Shown piece by piece: positions 27,950 through 35,243 of a stretch of DNA of 64,000 bases. Each line of letters opens with the position of its first letter. The stretch's first letter is position 1. The stretch lies in contig JACKLF010000002.1 in assembly GCA_024236055.1 (NCBI GenBank), positions 1 through 64,000 of the forward strand, in the 5' to 3' direction. Made by a program: the position numbers and the translations under genes. This DNA is from Alphaproteobacteria bacterium (lineage in GTDB: Bacteria; Pseudomonadota; Alphaproteobacteria; Micropepsales; Micropepsaceae). The notes beneath the pieces were generated by a model, which did not search any database, was not told the DNA's origin, and worked only from the letters and a program-made list of their open reading frames with translations.

Positions 27950-28516
27950 TCACATGTCCTTTTCCAGGGCCTTCCTCAGGCGCCTCTGCTGGCGTTCGGC
28001 GACCCGCGCAACGACCGCCGCGGCCAGCAGGATCACCCCCACATACAGGGCCCCCCACTTGGCGCCCGACACGGTATGGGCGATGGCCGCCAGCGTGTCG
28101 CTGGGCTGGCCCAGCAAAAGACGCAGCTCCAGCCCGTTCTCCACCGCGTCCAGCACCGCGCCGGCGATCGGCACCGCCGCCAGCAGGGTCAGGATGCGGC
28201 GCAGCCGCCCCGGCCGGGGCGCAAAGGCCTCGCGCGCCAGGATGCCGGAAAAGAAGAAGGACAGCGCGTAAAGCGGCATCAGCAGGTAATCGAGCCCCAG
28301 CACCAGGCCGGCGCGCAGGGCATAGCCGGGCTGGCTCCAGACAAAGAAGGCGGCGCTGTACTGGCCGGCGCGGGAGAAATCCTGCAGGTCGGAGGCGCCG
28401 AAGCCGGACGCGGCCTTCAACTGCAGGTCCGTCAGGGCCACCACGGCGAACACCGCCGCGCCCAGCACGGTCGTGACAAGCCAGCGGCGGCTCAGGTCTT
28501 CCTTGGTAATTCGCAT
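27950..28516 (-). CDS. Unrecognised polytopic membrane protein
   Basis: The 188-residue protein begins MRITKEDLSRRW and has about four hydrophobic helices: VTTVLGAAVFAVVALTDL, an aromatic YLLMPLYALSFFFSGIL, ILTLLAAVPIAGAVLDAV and ALYVGVILLAAAVVARVA. It ends in a basic coiled segment (ERQQRRLRKALEKDM). The motif DAVENGLELRLLLGQPSD between helices three and four recurs in several uncharacterised bacterial membrane proteins, but I do not recognise a named family. It is divergent from the phosphatase gene. Confidence 0.7.
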   Translation of the reverse strand: MRITKEDLSRRWLVTTVLGAAVFAVVALTDLQLKAASGFGASDLQDFSRAGQYSAAFFVWSQPGYALRAGLVLGLDYLLMPLYALSFFFSGILAREAFAPRPGRLRRILTLLAAVPIAGAVLDAVENGLELRLLLGQPSDTLAAIAHTVSGAKWGALYVGVILLAAAVVARVAERQQRRLRKALEKDM

Positions 28517-28550
28517 CGCCGTTTCCCGGAAAATGGTCTAATCCCATGCC

Positions 28551-29186
28551 ATGCGATCCCAGTCTAGGCGTAGCGCCTTCGACATTGTCTACAATTTCCA
28601 CTGGGTGGTTCCGGGCGAGGCGGCGCGCGCCATGCAGGCCTGGGCCGGTGGCGTGGAAGGCTTCCTGAAACGCCGCGGAATCCGCGCCATCATCAATCTG
28701 CGCGGCCGCAATGACGACCTGTCCTGGTGGAAAAAGGAGACCGCGCTGGCGGCCCGCAACGGCATCGCCCATCTGGACGCGATGCTGGATTCGCGCAAGC
28801 TGCCCACGCGCGAAATGCTGATGCGCCTGATCGAGGCGTTCGATACCGCGCCGCGCCCCTTCATGGTCAAATGCTCCGGCGGCCAGGACCGGGCCAGCTT
28901 CGCCTCGGCGCTGTTTCTGATCCATCGCGGCGGCTGGAAGGCTCTGGCGGCAGCGCGAAAGCAGTTTCAGCGCTTTCCCTATCTGCATTTTCCCAAGCGC
29001 CATCAGCGCTGGCTGAAAGCCTTTGTCGAATTCGCCGCCGAGGATGCCAGGGGCGCGCCGCTGGCCGCGTGGATCGCGGATACCTACACGCCCGAGCGCG
29101 CCAAGGCCTGGCTGGACAGCCATGGCCTGTCCGACGGCTACAAGGCGATTTTCACCAGCCCCACCCGCAGTCCATTTCAATGGTGA
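28551..29186 (+). CDS. Dual-specificity/tyrosine phosphatase-like protein
   Basis: The 211-residue cytosolic protein carries a Cys-x5-Arg phosphatase loop in KCSGGQDRASFASALFLI near residue 109, with an upstream RRGIRAIINLRGRNDD segment typical of DSP/PTP-like enzymes. The general acid position is not obvious. Substrates may be phosphoproteins or phospholipids. The start at 28551 follows the family spacing. The last codons, SPFQW and the stop, run into the first copy of the duplicated hairpin repeat, so the C-terminus may have been altered by the repeat. Confidence 0.75.
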   Translation: MRSQSRRSAFDIVYNFHWVVPGEAARAMQAWAGGVEGFLKRRGIRAIINLRGRNDDLSWWKKETALAARNGIAHLDAMLDSRKLPTREMLMRLIEAFDTAPRPFMVKCSGGQDRASFASALFLIHRGGWKALAAARKQFQRFPYLHFPKRHQRWLKAFVEFAAEDARGAPLAAWIADTYTPERAKAWLDSHGLSDGYKAIFTSPTRSPFQW

Positions 29187-29379
29187 CCCCCTCCGCCTTG
29201 CGCAGCGCAGGCGCTGCTACAGGCACCTCCCCCTCGCAGGGCGCTGACGCGCCCGAGGGGGAGGAGGTTCAATGGTGACCCCCTCGTGGGAAAATTGGGC
29301 CTTGCGCAGCGCAGGCGCTGCTACAGGCACGTCCCCCTCGCAGGGCGCTGACACGCCCGAGGGGGAGGAGGTTCAATGG
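29176..29379. repeat. Two tandem copies of an intergenic hairpin repeat
   Basis: A unit starting TTCAATGGTGACCCCCTC occurs at 29176 and again at 29268, and its first ten bases recur at 29372. Copy 1 is 92 bases and copy 2 is 104, owing to a 12-base insertion (GTGGGAAAATTG area). Each copy has CCTTGCGCAGCGCAGGCGCT, then a hairpin with CCCCCTCG and CGAGGGGG arms (29226-29264 and 29332-29366), then GAGGAGGTTCAATGGTGA. The GGAGG and ATG of alkB lie in the end of copy 2, so the repeat supplies its translation start. Confidence 0.85.
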
Positions 29380-30002
29380 TGATGTTGACCGTCGCGCCCG
29401 GCATCTTGCTGTGGCGCGAATGGCTGGCACCGGCGGCGCAAAAGGCGCTGCTGGACGATGTGCTGGCGCGGCTTGAACAGGCCCCGCTCTACCGCCCCAT
29501 CATGCCGGGGACCGGCAAGCCCTTCTCTGCCCAGGAAAGCAATTTCGGCCCCCTGGGCTGGGTGGCGGACAAGGCGGGCTATCGCTACCAGCCCACCCAT
29601 CCGGTCACGGCCAGGCCCTGGCCGGACATGCCCCCTGCCCTGGCGGCGCTGTGGCAGGCGCTGGCGGGCGCCTGGGGGACCGATCCGCCGCCGCCCGCCT
29701 GCTGCCTGGTCAACCTGTACCGGGACGGAGCCCGCATGGGGCTGCACCAGGACCGCGACGAGGCCGATACCAGCGCCCCGGTGATCGGCGTCTCACTAGG
29801 CGACAGCGCCGTGTTCCGCATCGGCGGAACCAGCCGCAAGGGGCCCACCCGCAGCCTGACCCTGGCTTCGGGCGATGTGATCGGCCTTGGCGGGCCCGCC
29901 CGGCTGGCCTTTCACGGCATCGACCGGGTGCGGGCGGGCAGCTGCGGCCTGATTCCGGGCGGGGGCCGGCTGAGCCTGACCCTGCGGCATGTGCGGGCAT
30001 AA
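29376..30002 (+). CDS. alkB: Alpha-ketoglutarate-dependent DNA dioxygenase AlkB
   Basis: AlkB repairs 1-methyladenine and 3-methylcytosine by oxidative demethylation using Fe(II) and 2-oxoglutarate. The 208-residue protein has the iron-binding HxD in GLHQDRDE, the distal His in LAFHGIDRV, and the 2-oxoglutarate-binding Arg in LSLTLRHVRA at the C-terminus. NLYRDGARMGLHQDRDE and SGDVIGLGGPARLAFHG are diagnostic. The start is MVMLTV at 29376, preceded by GGAGG within the repeat. No ada gene is adjacent. Confidence 0.92.
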   Translation: MVMLTVAPGILLWREWLAPAAQKALLDDVLARLEQAPLYRPIMPGTGKPFSAQESNFGPLGWVADKAGYRYQPTHPVTARPWPDMPPALAALWQALAGAWGTDPPPPACCLVNLYRDGARMGLHQDRDEADTSAPVIGVSLGDSAVFRIGGTSRKGPTRSLTLASGDVIGLGGPARLAFHGIDRVRAGSCGLIPGGGRLSLTLRHVRA

Positions 30003-30031
30003 AAAAGGCCCCCGGCTGGGGAGCCGGGGGC
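30001..30031 (-). terminator. Strong terminator on the minus strand beside alkB
   Basis: GCCCCCGGCT (30008-30017) and AGCCGGGGGC (30022-30031) close a GGGG loop. On the minus strand the stem is followed by a T run (30006-30001). It ends the candidate small RNA transcript from 30148 and any read-through from the LolA-like gene. Confidence 0.85.
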
Positions 30032-30148
30032 AAAATGCGCGTAATGCGCGGAGACGACCGGGAGGGGATGACCGGAGGCCTCCTATGCGAAGAAGCGGCG
30101 GACCAAAGCGAGCGGGGGGGCAGTGCCACGGTCCACGCCGTTCCTCAC
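30004..30148 (-). ncRNA. Candidate small RNA with its own promoter and terminator
   Basis: No protein gene fits between alkB and the LolA-like gene. On the minus strand a promoter (TTGAAA at 30182-30177, TAGTTT at 30159-30154, spacer 17) would start RNA near 30148. The RNA would end at the strong terminator at 30031-30001, giving about 145 nucleotides. Inside are a GGACC/GGTCC stem, an AGGAGGCCTCC palindrome, C-rich CCTCC-type single-stranded runs and a GCGCATTACGCGC hairpin. CCTCC runs are common in anti-Shine-Dalgarno sRNAs of alphaproteobacteria. I do not recognise a named family. Confidence 0.5.
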
Positions 30149-30153
30149 CAACT

Positions 30154-30182
30154 AAACTATGCTCATATGCAACAGGTTTCAA
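30154..30182 (-). promoter_or_regulatory. Promoter of the candidate small RNA
   Basis: TTGAAA and TAGTTT are separated by 17 bases on the minus strand. The same -10 (TAGTTT) with TTGACA drives rpmJ at 49533-49561 in this window. Confidence 0.55.
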
Positions 30183-30266
30183 GAAAATGCGGTGTGCGCC
30201 ACAATTATTTCATTTTAAGAATGACAGCGCCATTTTTGCCACAATCCTTGTCCAGCGGCCGGGGCC

Positions 30267-30920
30267 TCAATTACGGCTTTGCCGGCGCGGGGCGGCAGGG
30301 GCCTTTTGCGGCACCGCGAACAGCGCCGGATCCAGACTGGCGCCGGGCTGGGGCTGCTGCAGCGCCACCGTCGTCACCCCGCCCTGGTTGTCCCGCACCG
30401 TCCATTGCCGCAATTCCAGCCCCGCGGCATCGAACACAAGCTGGATGTTGGACTGGTTGCGGTTGGTGCTGGTGCGCGCCTGAACCACAATGGCGCCGTC
30501 ACGCTCTTCCACCCCCAGCACGGCGGGATTGGATTTCAGGTCGACCTTTTCATCCAGGATCAGGCCCAGCGGCGTATCCGAAAGGTCATAGTGATCGATG
30601 GTGTTCAGCCGCGAATTCTTCACATAGACCGTGCCGCCGGTCGCCACGATCAGCACCGGGCTGGGCGGCGCATAGGCGAAACGCACCTTGCCGGGCTTTT
30701 CGATGTAAAGCTCGCCCTGGTCCACCTGCCCATCCGGACCGATCTGCATGAACCCGCTTTTCAGCGTGTGAATCGCGTTCAGCGCGGCGCTGATGCGGTC
30801 CAGTTCGGCTTTCTGCTCGCTGGTATGGTTGGGATGCATCCGGCGCGGCGCGCGCTGTCCGGCCCCGCCAAGGGCCACAGCGGCGATCAACGCACAGGAA
30901 ACCAGAAAAAGGCGGCGCAT
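30267..30920 (-). CDS. LolA-like outer-membrane lipoprotein carrier protein
   Basis: The 217-residue protein has a signal peptide (MRRLFLVSCALIAAVALGGAG) and the LolA fold pattern: DRISAALNAIHTLKSGFMQIGPDGQVDQGELYIEKPGKVRFAYAPPSPVLIVATGGTVYV. DLSDTPLGLIL and LRQWTVRDNQGGVTTVAL follow. LolA carries lipoproteins across the periplasm from LolCDE to LolB. The ATG at 30918-30920 is chosen because it starts the signal peptide. An upstream in-frame start adds 17 unrelated residues. It is divergent from gpsA. The Pro/Ala/Arg-rich end is unusual but short. Confidence 0.85.
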   Translation of the reverse strand: MRRLFLVSCALIAAVALGGAGQRAPRRMHPNHTSEQKAELDRISAALNAIHTLKSGFMQIGPDGQVDQGELYIEKPGKVRFAYAPPSPVLIVATGGTVYVKNSRLNTIDHYDLSDTPLGLILDEKVDLKSNPAVLGVEERDGAIVVQARTSTNRNQSNIQLVFDAAGLELRQWTVRDNQGGVTTVALQQPQPGASLDPALFAVPQKAPAAPRRQSRN

Positions 30921-31032
30921 GACGAACAACTCGCACGGGAAAATGGAGGAATTCAGGCGATTTACGCCCAAAGAGCGGCAAGCTAGATTTTGCAGGGCAA
31001 GATAGATTCAACGCGCGAATAAGCAAGAAATC

Positions 31033-32025
31033 ATGTCCCCATCCGAATTTTCCCATATTGCCGTTCTGGGCGCCGGCGCCTGGGGTACCGCATTGGCCCT
31101 GGCCAGCCACACGGCGGGCCGGCGCACCACCTTGTGGGTGCGCGAGCCCGATGTGCTGGAGGCGCTGAAGGAAGGGCGCGAGAACCGCTATCTGCCCGGC
31201 GTGGCCCTGCCGCCCGACATGGCGGTCACCGGCGATCTGGCGCAGGCAGCACAGGCCGATGCGCTGCTGCTGGTGGTGCCGGCCCAGGTGCTGGCCGAAT
31301 TTGCCGCCGCGCTGAAGCCGCACTTGCGCCCCGGCACGCCGCTGGTGATCTGCGCCAAGGGCATCGAGAAAGACAGCGGGCGGCTGGTGACGGAAATCGC
31401 CGAAGATGCCCTGCCCGGCTTTCCCCTCGCGCTGCTGTCGGGGCCCAGCTTCGCGCGCGATGTGGCAAAGGGCCTGCCCACCGCCGTGACCATCGCCGCG
31501 AAGGACGATCTGGCCGCACAGCTTCAGGCGGCGCTGGGTTCGGTCACCTTCCGCCCCTATGCCAGCGACGATCCTGTCGGCGTGGCGCTGGGGGGCGCGG
31601 CCAAGAACGTCTATGCCATCGCCTGCGGCGTGGTCGAGGGCATGGGGCTGGGCGAGAATGCCCGCGCCGCGCTTCTGGCGCGCAGCTTCGCCGAGCTTGC
31701 ACGGCTGGGCGAGGCGCTGGGCGCGCGGCGCGAAACGCTGATGGGACTGTCCGGGCTGGGCGACCTGGTGCTGACCGCGACCAGCCCGTCCTCGCGCAAT
31801 TTTTCCTGCGGCATGGAGTTGGGACGCGGCGCGGGGCTGAGCGATCTGGTGGCGCCGGGACGCCCGCTGGCCGAAGGCGTCGCCACCGCGCCGGCGCTGG
31901 TGGCGCGGGCGAAGAAAGTGAACGTGGAAATGCCGATCGCCGAAGCGGTCGCCGCGCTTCTGGATGGCGTTCCGGCGGGCGAGGCGGTGCTGCGGCTTCT
32001 GGGCCGCCCGCTCACAAGCGAATAG
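31033..32025 (+). CDS. gpsA: Glycerol-3-phosphate dehydrogenase (NAD(P)+)
   Basis: GpsA reduces dihydroxyacetone phosphate to sn-glycerol 3-phosphate for phospholipid synthesis. It has 330 residues. Seen are the N-terminal dinucleotide fold IAVLGAGAWGTALALA, PAQVLAEFAAAL, CAKGIEKDSGRLVTE, LSGPSFARDVAKGLPTAVTIA, and the catalytic GGAAKNVYAIACGVVEGMGLGENARAAL (Lys near residue 191). GLSGLGDLVLTATSPSSRNFSCG follows. Only 12 bases separate it from the EVE gene, suggesting co-transcription. Confidence 0.96.
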   Translation: MSPSEFSHIAVLGAGAWGTALALASHTAGRRTTLWVREPDVLEALKEGRENRYLPGVALPPDMAVTGDLAQAAQADALLLVVPAQVLAEFAAALKPHLRPGTPLVICAKGIEKDSGRLVTEIAEDALPGFPLALLSGPSFARDVAKGLPTAVTIAAKDDLAAQLQAALGSVTFRPYASDDPVGVALGGAAKNVYAIACGVVEGMGLGENARAALLARSFAELARLGEALGARRETLMGLSGLGDLVLTATSPSSRNFSCGMELGRGAGLSDLVAPGRPLAEGVATAPALVARAKKVNVEMPIAEAVAALLDGVPAGEAVLRLLGRPLTSE

Positions 32026-32037
32026 GAAAACGGTGCG

Positions 32038-32457
32038 ATGGCATACTGGCTGTTCAAGAGCGAACCGGAAACCTGGTCCTGGGACCAGCAAAAGAAGAAG
32101 GGCGCCAAGGGCGAACCCTGGAGCGGCGTGCGCAACCACACCGCCAAGCTGAACATGATGAAGATGAAGAAGGGCGACAAAGGCTTCTTCTATCATTCGG
32201 GGGCGCAGAAGGCCGTGGTCGGCATCGTGGAGGTGATCGGCGAATACCGCCCCGATCCCACCGACGAAAAAGGCGTCTTCGGCCTGGTCGATGTGCAGGC
32301 GGACGCGGACATGCCAAGGCCGGTGACGCTGGCCGATGTGAAGGCCAATCCCAAGCTGAAGGATATGAGCCTGGTGACCAGCTTTCGCTTGTCGGTGCAG
32401 CCAGTGACGGCGGCGGAATGGAAAGAGGTCTGCCGGATGGGCGGGCTTAAAGCCTAG
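32038..32457 (+). CDS. EVE-domain protein
   Basis: The 139-residue protein is a single EVE (PUA-like) domain: MAYWLFKSEPETWSWDQQ, WSGVRNHTAKLNMMKMKKGDKGFFYHSG, VVGIVEVIGEYRPDPT and LKDMSLVTSFRLSVQPVTAAEW. EVE domains bind modified bases in nucleic acids. The stand-alone form is widespread, and its cellular role is not settled. The stop overlaps the stop of the convergent methyltransferase gene by four bases. Confidence 0.9.
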   Translation: MAYWLFKSEPETWSWDQQKKKGAKGEPWSGVRNHTAKLNMMKMKKGDKGFFYHSGAQKAVVGIVEVIGEYRPDPTDEKGVFGLVDVQADADMPRPVTLADVKANPKLKDMSLVTSFRLSVQPVTAAEWKEVCRMGGLKA

Positions 32458-33005
32458 CCGCGGCTGTAGCGCCACACATGCATGGGCGGCAGGTTCGCCC
32501 ACACCACCGTGTGCCGCACATCGATGCCGTAACCGGCGGGCAGGGGCGCAAACGGGCTGTAGCTGAACTGGACGAACACCCCGCCGGGCGGCAGGCATTC
32601 CAGTGCCTGGCCCAGGAAATACCGGCGCCGCGCCGGGCTGAGCCCCAGCACCGGCAGGCCGGAGACGATCGCCTTCAGCGGCCAGCCGCGCACGCGGTCG
32701 GCAAAAGCAAAAGCGTCGCCCTGCACGATGTCGACACCGGGAAAACGGCGCTTCAGATGGACGCAAAAATCCGAGTCATATTCGATGGCGGTCAGATGGG
32801 CCGGGGCAATGCCACGATCCAGAAGCGCCGCCGTCACCGCGCCCGAACCGGGCCCCAGTTCCAAGACCCAGCCAGGCTGGTCCGGATCGACCTGATCCGC
32901 AACCGCACGCGCCAGCGCGGGGCCTGACGGCAGGGGCGAGGCGACCTTGGCCGGATGGGCCAGGAATGCGCGCCAGAAGGGCAGCTCGAAGACAGCCTGG
33001 GACAT
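32454..33005 (-). CDS. SAM-dependent methyltransferase, PmtA-like phospholipid N-methyltransferase
   Basis: This is a 183-residue class I methyltransferase. It contains FWRAFLAHPAKVASPLPSGPALARA at the N-terminus, motif I VLELGPGSGAVTAALLDRG, then EYDSDFCVHLKRRFPGVDIVQGDAFAF, KAIVSGLPVLGL and GGVFVQFSYSPFAP. The N-terminal and GLP motifs match the Rhodobacter/Sinorhizobium-type PmtA family, which converts phosphatidylethanolamine to phosphatidylcholine. Alternatively it could be an rRNA-adenine-dimethylase-like enzyme of unknown target. The neighbouring gpsA feeds phospholipid synthesis, in keeping with the call. Confidence 0.75.
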   Translation of the reverse strand: MSQAVFELPFWRAFLAHPAKVASPLPSGPALARAVADQVDPDQPGWVLELGPGSGAVTAALLDRGIAPAHLTAIEYDSDFCVHLKRRFPGVDIVQGDAFAFADRVRGWPLKAIVSGLPVLGLSPARRRYFLGQALECLPPGGVFVQFSYSPFAPLPAGYGIDVRHTVVWANLPPMHVWRYSRG

Positions 33006-33053
33006 GAATAGAAAATGCGGCGTGCCGCCTTGCGTTCCCTTTTCGCGGCAGCC

Positions 33054-33530
33054 CTACAGGTAGCGCCGCATCGTCAGGTTGTAGGGCGCAAAGCCGGTCC
33101 CCTCATAGGCGCGGATGGCCTGGGCATTGCCCGCCAGCACGCCCACCATCAGGACCGTGTGGCCGCGCGCCTTCGCCCAGCCCTCGCAGGCCACGATCAG
33201 GGCACGGCCGTGACCGCCGCGGCGCGCTTCGGGAATGACGTAAAGCTCGGCCAGATAGCCGTGGGTGCGCTCGGCCTCCACCACGAACAGCTCGTTTGTC
33301 TCGTCATGGGCGAAGGCCCAGCCAACCGGCTGGCCGGTGTCGTCCTCGGCGATGAACATGGCGCCACTTCGCTCCGCCCGGCGGCGCAAGGCCTCCTGCC
33401 AGTGTTCAACGGCCCATGCGGGATCGCGGCGGCGGTCGGGTTCGAACTCGGCCTCGTAGTCCTGCAACCCGTGAAGGAAGGCCAGGATGGCCGGTTCGTC
33501 CTCCGGCAGGCGGACGTCGCGGATGGCCAT
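33054..33530 (-). CDS. GNAT-family N-acetyltransferase
   Basis: The 158-residue protein has the GNAT pattern: MAIRDVRLPEDEPAILAFLHGL, a beta-bulge strand GYLAELYVIPEARRGGHGRALIVACEGWAKARG (acetyl-CoA pyrophosphate loop), and the C-terminal VLAGNAQAIRAYEGTGFAPYNLTMRRYL. The substrate is unknown. The C-terminal N-A-x-A-I-x-x-Y-E-x-x-G-F is typical of small-molecule or protein N-acetyltransferases. It begins one base from the end of pntB and may be co-transcribed with the pnt operon. Confidence 0.88.
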   Translation of the reverse strand: MAIRDVRLPEDEPAILAFLHGLQDYEAEFEPDRRRDPAWAVEHWQEALRRRAERSGAMFIAEDDTGQPVGWAFAHDETNELFVVEAERTHGYLAELYVIPEARRGGHGRALIVACEGWAKARGHTVLMVGVLAGNAQAIRAYEGTGFAPYNLTMRRYL

Positions 33531-33531
33531 C

Positions 33532-34938
33532 CTATTCGTCGAGCGCCTTGACGATTTCTTCCGTCATCTTCTTGGCGTCGGCGAACAACATCATGGTGTT
33601 GTCGCGGAAGAACAGTTCGTTCTCCACGCCCGCATAGCCGCTGCCCATGCCGCGCTTGATGAACAGAACCGTCTTGGCTTTTTCGACATCCAGGATCGGC
33701 ATGCCGAAGATGGGCGATGTCGGATCGGTCTTGGCGGCCGGATTGGTCACGTCATTGGCGCCGATGACATAGGCGACGTCGGCCTGGGCGAACTGGGAGT
33801 TGATGTCCTCCAGCTCGAACACCTCGTCATACGGCACATTGGCCTCGGCCAGCAGCACGTTCATGTGGCCGGGCATGCGGCCGGCCACCGGATGAATGGC
33901 GTAGGAGACCTTCACGCCCTCGGCCTTCAGCTTGTCGGCCATTTCGCGCACCGCGTGCTGGGCCTGGGCCACCGCCATGCCATAGCCGGGCACGATGATG
34001 ACGGAAGCCGCGTTCTTCATGATGAAGGCCGCATCGTCGGCGCTGCCCTGCTTGACCGGGCGGGTTTCCTTGACCCCGGCGGGGCCGGCGGTGTCGCCGC
34101 CGAAGCCGCCCGCGATAACGCTGACGAAGCTGCGGTTCATGCCCTTGCACATGATGTAGGACAGGATCGCGCCGGACGAGCCCACCAGCGCACCGGTGAT
34201 GATCAGCGCGGTGTTCTCCAGCGTGAAGCCGATGCCCGCCGCCGCCCAGCCGGAATAGGAGTTGAGCATCGACACCACCACCGGCATGTCGGCGCCGCCG
34301 ATGGGAATGATGAGGGTGATGCCGAACAGGAAGCTGAGGCCGGTGATCGCCCAGAAGGCCCAGTGCGGCTGGTCCATGGTGAAATAGACGATCAGGGCCA
34401 GGATCACGCCGAAGATCAGCAGGTTCAGGAAATGCCGCGCCGGCAGCATGATCGGCGCGCCGCTCATGTTTCCGTTCAGCTTGGCGAAGGCGATGATCGA
34501 ACCGGCAAAGGTGATGGCGCCGATGGCCACGCCCAGGCTCATTTCCACCAGCGACTGGGCGCGGATCGCCCCTTCCACGCCGATGTCGAAGGCTTCGGGC
34601 GAATAGAGCGCCGCAGCAGCCGTCAGCACCGCCGCAAGCCCCACCAGCGAATGGAAGGCCGCGACAAGCTGGGGCATGGCGGTCATGGCGATGCGCTTGG
34701 CCATCACCGCGCCGATGCCGCCGCCGATGGCGATGCCGCCAACGATCAAGGCCCAGGTCAGCGGGTCGGTGACGCCCGCCACCCACAGGGTGGTGGCCAC
34801 GGCGATGGCCATGCCGATCATGCCGTTGCGGTTGCCCGCGCGGCTGGTGGCGGGAGAGGAAAGCCCTTTCAGGGCCAGAATGAAGAGGACGCCGGACAGC
34901 AGATACAGAAGTGCGGCGATATCGGCCTGGTTCATCAC
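33532..34938 (-). CDS. pntB: Proton-translocating NAD(P)+ transhydrogenase, subunit beta
   Basis: PntB holds the NADP(H)-binding domain III and most of the membrane domain II. The enzyme uses the proton-motive force to reduce NADP+ with NADH. It has 468 residues with about nine hydrophobic helices in the N-terminal 270 residues (LYLLSGVLFILALKGLSSP onward). The NADP domain then carries VIIVPGYGMAVAQAQHAVREMADKL, YAIHPVAGRMPGHMNVLLAEANVPYDEVFELEDIN and YVIGANDVTNPAAKTDPTSPI. The start overlaps the pntAb stop by four bases. Confidence 0.97.
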   Translation of the reverse strand: MMNQADIAALLYLLSGVLFILALKGLSSPATSRAGNRNGMIGMAIAVATTLWVAGVTDPLTWALIVGGIAIGGGIGAVMAKRIAMTAMPQLVAAFHSLVGLAAVLTAAAALYSPEAFDIGVEGAIRAQSLVEMSLGVAIGAITFAGSIIAFAKLNGNMSGAPIMLPARHFLNLLIFGVILALIVYFTMDQPHWAFWAITGLSFLFGITLIIPIGGADMPVVVSMLNSYSGWAAAGIGFTLENTALIITGALVGSSGAILSYIMCKGMNRSFVSVIAGGFGGDTAGPAGVKETRPVKQGSADDAAFIMKNAASVIIVPGYGMAVAQAQHAVREMADKLKAEGVKVSYAIHPVAGRMPGHMNVLLAEANVPYDEVFELEDINSQFAQADVAYVIGANDVTNPAAKTDPTSPIFGMPILDVEKAKTVLFIKRGMGSGYAGVENELFFRDNTMMLFADAKKMTEEIVKALDE

Positions 34939-35240
34939 CGCTCCTTCTTCTTGTACATGGCCAGCATGCGCGCGGTGACCAGGAAGCCGCCGAAGATATT
35001 CACCGAGGCCAGGATCAGCGCGAAGAAGCCCAGGATCTTGGAGGTCCAGGAATCAGCGCCCAGCGCGGGCACCGCCACCGCGATCAGCGCGCCGACGATG
35101 ATGACCGACGAGATGGCGTTGGTGACGCTCATCAGCGGGGTGTGCAGTGCCGGGGTGACGCCCCAGACCACGAAATAGCCCACGAAGATCGCCAGCACGA
35201 AAATCGACAGGCGGAAGACAAACGGATCTATCGCTTCCAT
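34935..35240 (-). CDS. pntAB: NAD(P)+ transhydrogenase, alpha subunit membrane part (PntAb)
   Basis: This 101-residue membrane protein has three to four helices (FRLSIFVLAIFVGYFVVWGV, NAISSVIIVGALIAVAVPAL, ILGFFALILASVNIFGGFLV). It includes the HTPLMSVTNAISS signature. It corresponds to the C-terminal membrane part of E. coli PntA, which is a separate gene in alphaproteobacteria. It lies three bases after pntAa and overlaps pntB by four. Confidence 0.95.
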   Translation of the reverse strand: MEAIDPFVFRLSIFVLAIFVGYFVVWGVTPALHTPLMSVTNAISSVIIVGALIAVAVPALGADSWTSKILGFFALILASVNIFGGFLVTARMLAMYKKKER

Positions 35241-35243
35241 GGA

